Shown here in pieces: positions 42,102 through 50,154 of a DNA stretch of 64,000 nt (its first letter is position 1; each line of letters starts with the position of its first letter). Under the pieces are notes generated by a model, which did not search any database, was not told the DNA's origin, and worked only from the letters and a program-made list of their open reading frames with translations. The stretch is taken from positions 86,990-150,989 of the forward strand of contig NZ_KB911264.1 in assembly GCF_000383415.1 (NCBI RefSeq), written 5' to 3'. The translations under genes were made by a program, and so were the position numbers. The DNA comes from Hyphomicrobium zavarzinii ATCC 27496. Lineage in GTDB: Bacteria; Pseudomonadota; Alphaproteobacteria; Rhizobiales; Hyphomicrobiaceae.

Positions 42102-43904
42102 GTGCAACGATCAATCATCGTGAGCCTTGCGGTCCTCGCCCTCGTCCTGGCAGGGGCCATCCGCTCACCGGTTCTAGCAAAACCGGCGCACGCAATAGCC
42201 ATGCACGGCGACGCCCTTTTACCGGAAAACTTCCCGGCGTTTCCCTATGTCGTGCCGGACGCCCCAAAGGGCGGCCGCGTCACCCTCGGCTCGTCTGGCT
42301 CCTTCGACAACCTGAACCCCATGATCATCCGGGGCGAGCCGGTGCAGGGCATCCGCGAGTTCGTGATCGAAAGCCTCATGGCCCGCAGCCAGGACGAGCC
42401 CTTCACGCTCTACGGCCTCATCGCCGAGACCATCGACGTCCCCGAGAGCCGCAGCGAGGTGACGTTCCGCCTGAACCCGCTCGCAAAATTCTCGGACGGA
42501 ACGCCGCTCACGTCCGCCGACGTGCTCTTCTCCTTCGAAGCCCTGCGCGACAAGGGGCGCCCCAACTACCGCACCTACTACGCCAAGGTGACCAAGGCGG
42601 AAGTGATCTCCGATCACGAAATCCGCTTCGTCTTCGCCGATGCCGACGACCTCGAGCTGCCCCTGATCCTCGGCCTCATGCCCATCCTGCCGCGTCACGC
42701 CATGAGCGCCGAGAAGTTCGACGAGACGACGCTCACGCCGCTTATCGGATCAGGCCCCTATCGCATCTCCGCCGTCGATCCCGGCCGCTCCATCACCTAC
42801 CAGCGCAATCCGGACTATTGGGGCCGCGACCTTCCCGTCAATCGGGGCCGCTTCAACTTCGACGAGATCCGTTTCGAGTACTACCGCGAGGGCTCGACGC
42901 TGTTCGAAGCCTTCAAGACCGGCGCCATCGACCTTCGCAACGAGGACGACCCGGCCCTCTGGGCCAAGGGCTACAACTTCCCGGCAGCGAACGACGGACG
43001 CATCGCCCGCGAGGAGATGCCCATCGGCCTTCCCGCCGGCATGACAGGGCTCGTCTTCAACACGCGCCGCCCGATCTTCGCCGACGAGCGCGTGCGCGAA
43101 GCCCTGATCCACCTGTTCAACTTCGAATGGGTCAACAAGAGCTTCTTCCACGGCCTCTACAAGCGCACCGAGAGCTACTTCGAGCGCTCGATGCTCTCCT
43201 CCGCCGGCCGCCCGGCCGACGAGCGTGAGCGCGCCCTGCTCTCAGCGTTCCCTGGCGCAGTCAGGCCCGAAATCCTGGACGGCACCTACCGCGTGCCCGT
43301 GAGCGACGGCACGCCCCACAACCGCACCAACGCGCGGCGGGCTTACGAAATCCTGGAAGCGGCTGGCTACAGCCTCAAGGGAGGCCGCCTCGTGGACGCG
43401 GCGGGCAAACCCCTCGCCTTCGAGATCCTGGCCTCCACGACGAGCCAGGAGCGCCTGCTCGGCGCCTTTGCCGCCGACCTGCAGAAGCTCGGCATCACCG
43501 CCCGTATCCGCGTCGTGGACAGCGCGCAATACCAGTCGCGCCTCAAGGACTACGACTACGACATGATCCAGTTCACCTGGCCCTCGTCCCTCTCGCCCGG
43601 CAACGAGCAGCTCTTCCGCTGGTCATCCCGCGTCGCAAAAGATCCTGGCTCCTACAATTACGCAGGCGTGCAGAACCCCGCCGCGGACGCCATGATCGCA
43701 GCCATGCTCGCCGCCCACTCGAACGAGGACTTCGTTTCCGCTGTCCGCGCACTGGACCGCGTGCTGCTCTCCGGGCATTACGTGATCCCACTGTTCCATG
43801 CACCAGCCCAGTGGATCGCGTCCTGGAAGCGTCTCGCACACCCCGGCACCATTCCGCTGTTCGGCTTCAATCTCGACACATGGTGGGTCAAACCCCAGAA
43901 CTGA
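42102..43904 (+). CDS. Family 5 extracellular solute-binding protein (YejA/microcin-C-type peptide)
   Basis: Periplasmic oligopeptide-type binding protein, 600 aa. The GTG at 42102 is chosen because it follows GAGGAGAAC and starts a signal peptide (IIVSLAVLALVLAGAI). The mature protein opens FPAFPYVVPDAPKGGRVTLG, the characteristic YejA beginning. Further family 5 motifs: EPFTLYGLIAETIDVPE, TFRLNPLAKFSDGTPLTSAD, GSGPYRISAVDPGRSITYQR, AIDLRNEDDPALWAKGY. YejA proteins serve YejBEF importers of peptides and microcin C. No permease or ATPase gene lies beside it. It is followed after 17 bp by an acyl-CoA ligase, an unusual partner. Confidence 0.86.
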   Translation: MQRSIIVSLAVLALVLAGAIRSPVLAKPAHAIAMHGDALLPENFPAFPYVVPDAPKGGRVTLGSSGSFDNLNPMIIRGEPVQGIREFVIESLMARSQDEPFTLYGLIAETIDVPESRSEVTFRLNPLAKFSDGTPLTSADVLFSFEALRDKGRPNYRTYYAKVTKAEVISDHEIRFVFADADDLELPLILGLMPILPRHAMSAEKFDETTLTPLIGSGPYRISAVDPGRSITYQRNPDYWGRDLPVNRGRFNFDEIRFEYYREGSTLFEAFKTGAIDLRNEDDPALWAKGYNFPAANDGRIAREEMPIGLPAGMTGLVFNTRRPIFADERVREALIHLFNFEWVNKSFFHGLYKRTESYFERSMLSSAGRPADERERALLSAFPGAVRPEILDGTYRVPVSDGTPHNRTNARRAYEILEAAGYSLKGGRLVDAAGKPLAFEILASTTSQERLLGAFAADLQKLGITARIRVVDSAQYQSRLKDYDYDMIQFTWPSSLSPGNEQLFRWSSRVAKDPGSYNYAGVQNPAADAMIAAMLAAHSNEDFVSAVRALDRVLLSGHYVIPLFHAPAQWIASWKRLAHPGTIPLFGFNLDTWWVKPQN

Positions 43905-43921
43905 CCGTCAGAACAACACCG

Positions 43922-45469
43922 ATGTACACGCCGCTCTTCACACCCGCCGTCAATCCGCCGTTCAACATGGCCCGCTACTGCCTCGCGGGGGCAGCCGCCG
44001 CGACGCCGGACAAGCCCGCCCTGATCGTCATCGCGGATCCTGCAGCGGCCGCACCTGCCGAAACCTGGACCTACGCGGGGCTCGAGGACGCCGTGCTCCG
44101 CACGGCCGGAGCGCTGCGCCAGATGGGGCTTGCAGAAGGCGATCGCGTGATGATCCGCCTCGACAACACCAGCGCCTACGCCATCCTGTTCTTTGCCACC
44201 CTTGCAGCCGGTCTCGTGGCGCTTCCGGCTTCCAGCCAGCTCACCGATCGCGAGGCCCTCTTCCTGCTCGATGACAGCGGCGCCGCTGTCCTCGCCTCCG
44301 CCGTCACGCTCGCTCCGGAGAGCACAGGCAAGGCCCCGATCCATCTCACCCCCGCCGACGTCGCGCGCATGATGCGCGAAGGCCCCCGCATCGACTATGC
44401 GCCGACGCACGCGGAAACCCCCGCGTTCCTCATCTACACCTCCGGCACCACGGCAAACCCAAAAGGCGTGCTCCACGCCCAGCGCGCGGCCCTCGGCCGC
44501 CGCCCGATGTACCAAGGCTGGTATGGCATCAGCGCGAACGACCGCGTGCTGCACGCGGGCGCGTTCAACTGGACCTTCACGCTCGGCGTGGGCCTCACAG
44601 ACCCTTGGGCCAACGGCGCCACCGCGCTCATTTACACGGGCGAGAAAGACCCCGCCCTCTGGCCGCGCCTGATCGACCTCGCGCAGGCAACGCTGTTTGC
44701 GGGCGTCCCGAGCCTCTTCCGCCAGATCCTGAAGTACGCGGAGCTGTCGCCTGCTGCCATGCCGACGCTGCGCCACGCCCTCATGGCAGGCGAGGCCCCG
44801 CCTCCGGGCCTGTTCGAGGACTGGCAGGACCGCACCGGTCGCCCGCTCTACGAAGCGTTGGGCATGAGCGAGATCTCGACCTACATCTCGACCGGCCCGG
44901 GCATACCGAGAAAGCCCGGAACAGTTGGCAAGCCACAACCCGGCCGCCGCGTGGCCATCCTGGCCACGGAGGGAGATGATACGCCATTGCCGCCCGGCAC
45001 CGAGGGCCTCATTGCCGTTCACACCTCCGATCCGGGCCTCATGCTGGGATATTGGAACCGGCCGGACGAGCAGATCGAGGTCAAGCGCGGCGAATGGTTC
45101 ACCGGCGGCGACCTCGGCCTGATGGATGCCGACGGCTACATCACCCACGCCGGGCGCAACAACGACATCATGAAGGCACTCGGCTACCGCGTCTCTCCGA
45201 TGGAGGTGGAGGCCGTGCTCGCCACCCATCCCGACATCGCGGAGGTCGCCTGCGCGGAGCTCGCCGTGCGGGCGGACGTGCACGTTGTCGGCGCCTTCGT
45301 GGTGCTGAAGAGCGAGGCCACCCCCGATAGCGCCGGCATCCTGGCCTTCGCCGCCGAGCGGCTCGCCGCCTACAAATGCCCGCGCGAGATCCGCTTTCTC
45401 GACCGCCTGCCCCGCACGCCGAACGGCAAGGTGAAACGCTCGGCGCTCGTCGCTTACGCCTCGCAGTAA
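43922..45469 (+). CDS. AMP-dependent acyl-CoA synthetase/ligase
   Basis: ANL-superfamily adenylating enzyme, 515 aa from the ATG at 43922. Motifs: AFLIYTSGTTANPKGVLHAQ (P-loop), GAFNWTFTLGVGLTDPWANG (aryl/acyl pocket region), YEALGMSEISTYISTG, GEWFTGGDLGLMDADGYI (ATP-binding Asp), RNNDIMKALGYRVSPMEVE (hinge), catalytic Lys in RTPNGKVKRSALV. It activates a carboxylic acid via an acyl-AMP to its CoA thioester. The layout resembles benzoate-CoA ligase/acetyl-CoA synthetase-like proteins, but the substrate is not decided by what can be seen. It is probably co-transcribed with the YejA-like gene 17 bp upstream. Confidence 0.85.
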   Translation: MYTPLFTPAVNPPFNMARYCLAGAAAATPDKPALIVIADPAAAAPAETWTYAGLEDAVLRTAGALRQMGLAEGDRVMIRLDNTSAYAILFFATLAAGLVALPASSQLTDREALFLLDDSGAAVLASAVTLAPESTGKAPIHLTPADVARMMREGPRIDYAPTHAETPAFLIYTSGTTANPKGVLHAQRAALGRRPMYQGWYGISANDRVLHAGAFNWTFTLGVGLTDPWANGATALIYTGEKDPALWPRLIDLAQATLFAGVPSLFRQILKYAELSPAAMPTLRHALMAGEAPPPGLFEDWQDRTGRPLYEALGMSEISTYISTGPGIPRKPGTVGKPQPGRRVAILATEGDDTPLPPGTEGLIAVHTSDPGLMLGYWNRPDEQIEVKRGEWFTGGDLGLMDADGYITHAGRNNDIMKALGYRVSPMEVEAVLATHPDIAEVACAELAVRADVHVVGAFVVLKSEATPDSAGILAFAAERLAAYKCPREIRFLDRLPRTPNGKVKRSALVAYASQ

Positions 45470-45749
45470 ACGCAAGCCGGCTCAACGGCTTCTCCAGCAA
45501 GCCGCAGCGGGAAAATAGGCCCGTCGCGCCGAGGTGCGGCAGCGAAGCCTCTCATCCCCATAGAGTTGGCGTCCCCGGCTGGCGGGACGCCCCCAGACCG
45601 GCTAGACCATGTCGGGTCTCGTTAAAGCCCTGGAGCGCGATCCGGATTCAATCGACCGCTCTCTAGGAAATGATGGCACAGGGCAGAGCGGTCGCTCGCC
45701 CGCCGTCGCGCGAAAGGCGCGCATCATCGCGTAAGAGGGGGTTCGAACC

Positions 45750-46088
45750 ATGCTTCAGGAGCTGACGCAGTATCTGATGGACCATCCGGTCATTCTCGGC
45801 TCGCTCGGCGTCTTCGTGCTGCTGGCCGTGATCGGCGGCTGGTATGTCGTCGCCCATCATCTGCACGCCGTGCTGGTCACCATGCTCTGCTCTGCCGGCT
45901 TCGTCTCCGGCATCCTGGTCTTCTACCGCGGGTTCCAGGCTGACTTGCGTGACCTCCAGATCATCGGCGCCTTCCTGATCGTCATTTTCCCGCTGGTCTA
46001 TCATCAGGCGATCCACCTCGCGAAGATCGCCTTCGGCGGCGCACCCTCGCCCACGGCTCGCGGTCACGCCAAGCGCGCCGGCGCCTGA
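45750..46088 (+). CDS. Small hypothetical membrane protein
   Basis: Protein of 112 aa with three hydrophobic segments (VILGSLGVFVLLAVIGGWYVV; AVLVTMLCSAGFVSGILVFY; IIGAFLIVIFPLVYHQ) and a basic tail (SPTARGHAKRAGA). ATG at 45750 follows GAGGGGG. GC-rich third positions support coding. I do not recognise the family. It stands alone between the acyl-CoA ligase and the convergent mfd gene. The 280 bp before it (45470-45749) contain no gene; a GGGTTCGAACC stretch there is not part of a tRNA. Confidence 0.6.
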   Translation: MLQELTQYLMDHPVILGSLGVFVLLAVIGGWYVVAHHLHAVLVTMLCSAGFVSGILVFYRGFQADLRDLQIIGAFLIVIFPLVYHQAIHLAKIAFGGAPSPTARGHAKRAGA

Positions 46089-46153
46089 TCGCGCGGGCCC
46101 TACACGCAACAGCCAAGCACAAACCCGCTGGCTGTTGCCCGTTGCCTCCTCTC

Positions 46154-49100
46154 CTATGCCGCCTTGGCGCCCTTGGCCGCGATCTCGGCCAGCGCCGCCA
46201 CGAGCCCGCGCACGCCCTTGAAGCGCACCTGCGGCTGGTCCCAATCACCCTTGAAGATGAGCTTGTGATCCGGCTGCAGCTTCGCGAGTCCGCGCGAGGC
46301 TTGCAGGAATTGCGCGAGCCCCTGCGCGTTGGCGAACGCGTTGCGATGGAACATGATGACGGCACCCTTCGGCCCCGCGTCCACCTTGGCGATGCCGGCC
46401 GCCCGGCAAAGCCCCTTGATCTCCATGACATCGAGCAGGTGATCGACCTCGGCCGGCAGCTCGCCGAACCGGTCCACCAGCTCCGCCGCGAATGCGTCGA
46501 TCTCGCTCCGCGTTTCCAGCGCCGACAGACGCCGGTAGAGCCCGAGCCGGAGTTGCAGATCGGCGACATAGGTTTCCGGGATGAGCACGGAAAGCCCGAT
46601 CGAGATCTCGGGGCTCCACCGCTCGTCCGCCTCGCCCAGGTCTCCGCCCTTCATGGCCGCGACCGCTTCCTCCAGCATCGACTGGTACAGCTCGAAGCCC
46701 ACCTCGCGGATATGGCCCGATTGCTCCTCGCCGAGAAGGTTGCCCGCGCCGCGAATGTCGAGGTCGTGTGAGGCAAGCGAGAACCCCGCGCCCAGCGTAT
46801 CGAGCGACTGCAGCACCTTGAGGCGCTTCTCCGCGCCTTCCGTGAGCTTCTGCCCCGGCGGTGTCGTGAAATAGGCATACGCGCGACGCTTGGAGCGGCC
46901 GACGCGGCCGCGGAGCTGATAGAGCGCCGCAAGACCGAACATGTCGGCGCGATGCACGATCAGCGTATTCGCGTTGGGAACGTCGAGACCGGATTCCACG
47001 ATCGCCGTTGAGAGCAGCACGTCGTACTGCCCCTCGTAGAAGGCCGTCATCACGTCTTCGAGCTCAGAGGGCGCGAGCTGTCCGTGCGCCCGCGCGACTT
47101 TGAGATGCGGCACCGCCTCGCGCAGGAACTCCGCCACGTCGTCGAGATCGGAGATGCGCGGGGCGACGTAATACGTCTGCCCGCCGCGATCACGCTCGCG
47201 CTTCAGCGCGTCGATCAGAATGACCGGATCGAACTGCGAGATGTAGGTGCGCACGGCGAGGCGATCCACCGGCGGCGTCGTGATCAGCGAAAGCTCGCGC
47301 ACGCCCGTCAGCGCCAATTGCAGCGTGCGCGGAATGGGCGTCGCGGACAGCGTCAGCACGTGCACGTCCTCACGGAGCTGCTTCAGCCGCTCCTTGTGCG
47401 ACACGCCGAAATGCTGCTCCTCGTCGATCACCAAAAGCCCGAGCCTCTGGAACTCGATCTGCTTGCCGAGCAGCGCGTGCGTCCCGACGACGATATCGAT
47501 AGTCCCGTTCTTGAGCCCGTCCTTCACCTCGGTGAGATCCTTGGCCGAGACGAGGCGCGAGGCCTGCGCGATTTTGAGCGGCAGGTTCTTGAAGCGCTCG
47601 TTCACCGTTCGCGAATGCTGCCGCGCGAGCAGCGTCGTCGGCACCACGATGGCGACCTGCAAGCCGTTCATCGCAGCGACGAACGCAGCCCGCAGCGCCA
47701 CCTCCGTCTTGCCGAAGCCCACGTCGCCGCAGACGAGGCGGTCCATGGGCCGGCCCGCCTGCAGGTCGCCCAGAACCGCATCGATGCTCGCAGCCTGGTC
47801 TTCCGTCTCCTCGTAGGGGAACCGCGCAACGAACTCGTCGTAGGCACCGGCGGGGGGCGCCAGCACCGGCGCCTCGCGAAGCTGACGGAGCGCTGCGATC
47901 TTGATCAACTCGGCCGCCATCTCGCGCAGCCGCTTCTTGAGCTTGGCCTTGCGTGACTGCCAAGCGACGCCGCCGAGCTTGTCGAGTTGCGCGGTGCCGT
48001 CGTCCGAGCCGTAGCGCGAGAGAAGCTCGATGTTTTCGACCGGCAGGTAGAGCGTATCGCCGCCCGCGTACTTCAATTCCAGGCAGTCATGCGGCGCGCC
48101 CAGCGCCGTGATCGTCTTGAGGCCATGAAAGCGGCCGATGCCGTGGTCCGCGTGCACGACGAGATCGCCGACCGAGAGGCTCGTAGCCTCGGTCAGAACG
48201 TCGGCCGCGCGCTTGGCCTTGCGCCGCGGCCGGACGAGCCGGTCGCCCAGGATGTCCTGCTCCGCGATCACCGCGAGCTCCGGCGTCTCGAAGCCTTGCT
48301 CGAGACCGAGAACGGCAAGCCCCGTCACGTTGGGATCGAGCGCGAGCGCATCCGCATATCCCTCGACCTTGGCCTGCGCCTTGAGGCCGTGATCGGAGAG
48401 GAGAGACGAGAGCCGCTCACGCGCACCAGGCGTCCACGCCGCCACCAGCACGCGCCGGTGCTCGGCGTGCACTTTCTTCACGTGCGCCACGACGGCATCG
48501 AACACGTTCGCATCCGGATTCTGCCGCTCGGGCGCGAACGAGCGCCCCGCACGTCCGCGCCAGGGGCGAACGCCCGGTCCCTCGGTCATCTCGAAAGGCG
48601 TCAGCCGCACGACCCTGTGCTGGGCGAGCACCTTTCCCCACTGCGCCGCGTCGAGGAACATCATGTCCGGCGGCACCGGCTTATAGGGCGGCGCGCCGAA
48701 CCGCTGCGCCTCGAGCCCTTCCGTGCGCGCGAGATAGTGCTCGCTCACCTGCTCGAAGCGGCTCTTCACCGCGTCGTCGACCAGATTGTCGAAGCTCAGC
48801 GTCGCGCCGTCCATGTAGTCGGTCAGCGTTTCGAGCGTCTCGTGGAACAGCGGCAGCCAGTGCTCCTGCCCGCCGTAGCGGCTTCCCGCGCTCACGGCTT
48901 CGTAGAGCGGATCGTCACCGGTCGCCCCGCCGAACAGTTCCACATAGCGCGAGCGGAACAGCGCCGTCGGCGCCTCGCCGAACGCCACCTCCGAAACCGG
49001 CATCACGATCAGCTTGCGTAGCGGCTTGGCGGTGCGTTGCGTCTCCGCATCGAACACCTTGATGCTTTCCAGCGTGTCGCCGAAGAAATCGAACCGCACC

Positions 49101-49645
49101 GGGTTCTGCCGCCCCGGCGGAAAGAGGTCGAGAATGCCGCCCCGCACGGCGAACTCGCCGGCCTCCATCACCGTGCCGGTGCGCGTGTAGCCCGCAAGCG
49201 AAAGCCGCGCGACGAACCGGTTGAGATCCACCCGCTGCCCCGGCGCCACGCTCTTCATGGCGTTGCGGATGAACGCGCGCGGCGGCACCCGCTGAAGCAC
49301 CGCGTTCACCGTGGTCAGCACGATCAGCGGCTCACTGCGGTTGCCGAGGGCGAGGCGGGACAGCGCCGTGATGCGCTTGGCCACGATCTCGGGGTTCGGC
49401 CCCACGCGGTCATACGGCACCGTATCCCACGCCGGAAACGGCACCACGCGCACTTTCGGCGCGAAAAAGCGCAGTTGTCCTTCGAGCGCTTCGAGGCGGC
49501 GGTCGTCGCGCGCCACGTGTAGCACGATGCCCGCACGCTCGCCTTCGGCAGCCTCCTCCACCAGGCGTGCGAGCACGAGCGCGTCCAGCCCCTCCGGCAC
49601 GCCCGTGAAGATCAGATCCGCCCGCTCGCTCATAGCCTCGTTCAT
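46154..49645 (-). CDS. mfd: Transcription-repair coupling factor
   Basis: Cytoplasmic DNA translocase, 1163 aa, full length. It displaces RNA polymerase stalled at lesions and recruits UvrAB. Domains in order: UvrB-homologous N-terminal region (PFPAWDTVPYDRVGPNPEIVAKR), the CarD-like RNA-polymerase-interacting domain (VGDLVVHADHGIGRFHGLKT), the RecG-like helicase with Walker A CGDVGFGKTEVALRAA, DEEQHFG, SATPIPRTLQLALTG, QLRGRVGRSKRRAYAYF, and the C-terminal D7 inhibitory domain. Upstream lies sdhE and then divergent recG, a layout found across alphaproteobacteria. Confidence 0.97.
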   Translation of the reverse strand: MNEAMSERADLIFTGVPEGLDALVLARLVEEAAEGERAGIVLHVARDDRRLEALEGQLRFFAPKVRVVPFPAWDTVPYDRVGPNPEIVAKRITALSRLALGNRSEPLIVLTTVNAVLQRVPPRAFIRNAMKSVAPGQRVDLNRFVARLSLAGYTRTGTVMEAGEFAVRGGILDLFPPGRQNPVRFDFFGDTLESIKVFDAETQRTAKPLRKLIVMPVSEVAFGEAPTALFRSRYVELFGGATGDDPLYEAVSAGSRYGGQEHWLPLFHETLETLTDYMDGATLSFDNLVDDAVKSRFEQVSEHYLARTEGLEAQRFGAPPYKPVPPDMMFLDAAQWGKVLAQHRVVRLTPFEMTEGPGVRPWRGRAGRSFAPERQNPDANVFDAVVAHVKKVHAEHRRVLVAAWTPGARERLSSLLSDHGLKAQAKVEGYADALALDPNVTGLAVLGLEQGFETPELAVIAEQDILGDRLVRPRRKAKRAADVLTEATSLSVGDLVVHADHGIGRFHGLKTITALGAPHDCLELKYAGGDTLYLPVENIELLSRYGSDDGTAQLDKLGGVAWQSRKAKLKKRLREMAAELIKIAALRQLREAPVLAPPAGAYDEFVARFPYEETEDQAASIDAVLGDLQAGRPMDRLVCGDVGFGKTEVALRAAFVAAMNGLQVAIVVPTTLLARQHSRTVNERFKNLPLKIAQASRLVSAKDLTEVKDGLKNGTIDIVVGTHALLGKQIEFQRLGLLVIDEEQHFGVSHKERLKQLREDVHVLTLSATPIPRTLQLALTGVRELSLITTPPVDRLAVRTYISQFDPVILIDALKRERDRGGQTYYVAPRISDLDDVAEFLREAVPHLKVARAHGQLAPSELEDVMTAFYEGQYDVLLSTAIVESGLDVPNANTLIVHRADMFGLAALYQLRGRVGRSKRRAYAYFTTPPGQKLTEGAEKRLKVLQSLDTLGAGFSLASHDLDIRGAGNLLGEEQSGHIREVGFELYQSMLEEAVAAMKGGDLGEADERWSPEISIGLSVLIPETYVADLQLRLGLYRRLSALETRSEIDAFAAELVDRFGELPAEVDHLLDVMEIKGLCRAAGIAKVDAGPKGAVIMFHRNAFANAQGLAQFLQASRGLAKLQPDHKLIFKGDWDQPQVRFKGVRGLVAALAEIAAKGAKAA

Positions 49646-49687
49646 ACCTCTTGATCCGCACGCAGCCGGTGCGTGCGCCAGCCCCGC

Positions 49688-49954
49688 TCAACCGAGACCG
49701 TGAAACTTCCGGATTTCGGCAACCACGTCCGAGAACTCGAACGCCACATCGCCGGGAGGCGGCCCCAGCAGCCAGGCTTGGATCTGCGGCTCGGTCACGG
49801 CCAGGAAGCGCTCGAACCGCGCCAGCTCCTCGCCCGACATGCCGGAGAGCCGCTCCTCCGCGAACCGGCCCACCAGAAGATCGAGCTCCTTGGTTCCCCG
49901 GTGGGCCGCGCGCCAGGCTGCGCGACGGCGCCGCACCTCGATATCGTCGCTCAT
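49688..49954 (-). CDS. sdhE: FAD assembly factor SdhE
   Basis: Small helical protein of 88 aa that promotes covalent flavinylation of succinate dehydrogenase subunit A. The diagnostic RGxxE motif is Arg19-Gly-Thr-Lys-Glu23 in RAAHRGTKELDLLVGRF, and ERLSGMSGEELARFERFL and WLLG follow at the usual distances. It lies 42 bp upstream of mfd on the same strand and divergent from recG, the standard alphaproteobacterial position. Confidence 0.93.
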   Translation of the reverse strand: MSDDIEVRRRRAAWRAAHRGTKELDLLVGRFAEERLSGMSGEELARFERFLAVTEPQIQAWLLGPPPGDVAFEFSDVVAEIRKFHGLG

Positions 49955-50017
49955 GATCAGAAAAACCGTTTGCGTGCCGGGCCCGCTTTGCTTCGCCCGC
50001 CTCGGGGTGTCATATAA

Positions 50018-50054
50018 CGCCCTCTCCGGGGCCTGTCAGCCCATGGAGAGGGCG
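50018..50054 (+). repeat. Nested inverted repeat in the recG leader
   Basis: CGCCCTCTCC and GGAGAGGGCG (10 bp each) enclose an inner GGGC/GCCC stem around a CTGTCA loop. The element occupies 37 bp in the 200-bp divergent gap between sdhE and recG, about 100 bp before the recG start. A CATATAAC stretch directly precedes it and may be a -10 element, but no well-spaced -35 was found. Confidence 0.65.
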
Positions 50055-50154
50055 GTCGCCCTCCCGCGTCGCCGCAGGCCGGTTCCGGAAACTCTTTCCA
50101 GACCCAGAACAACGAGATAACCAAACCCCCGAGCGCGGTTCCGACGCAGACGAC

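Noticed and set aside
45735..45750. GGGTTCGAACC resembling a tRNA T-arm
   Set aside because: No acceptor, D or anticodon stem fits around it; it overlaps the ribosome-binding region of the 112-aa gene.
49988..50018. TTGCTT...TATAAC as a sigma-70 promoter for recG
   Set aside because: Spacing between the two hexamers is 19 bp and the -35 match is weak; not firm enough to list as a promoter.
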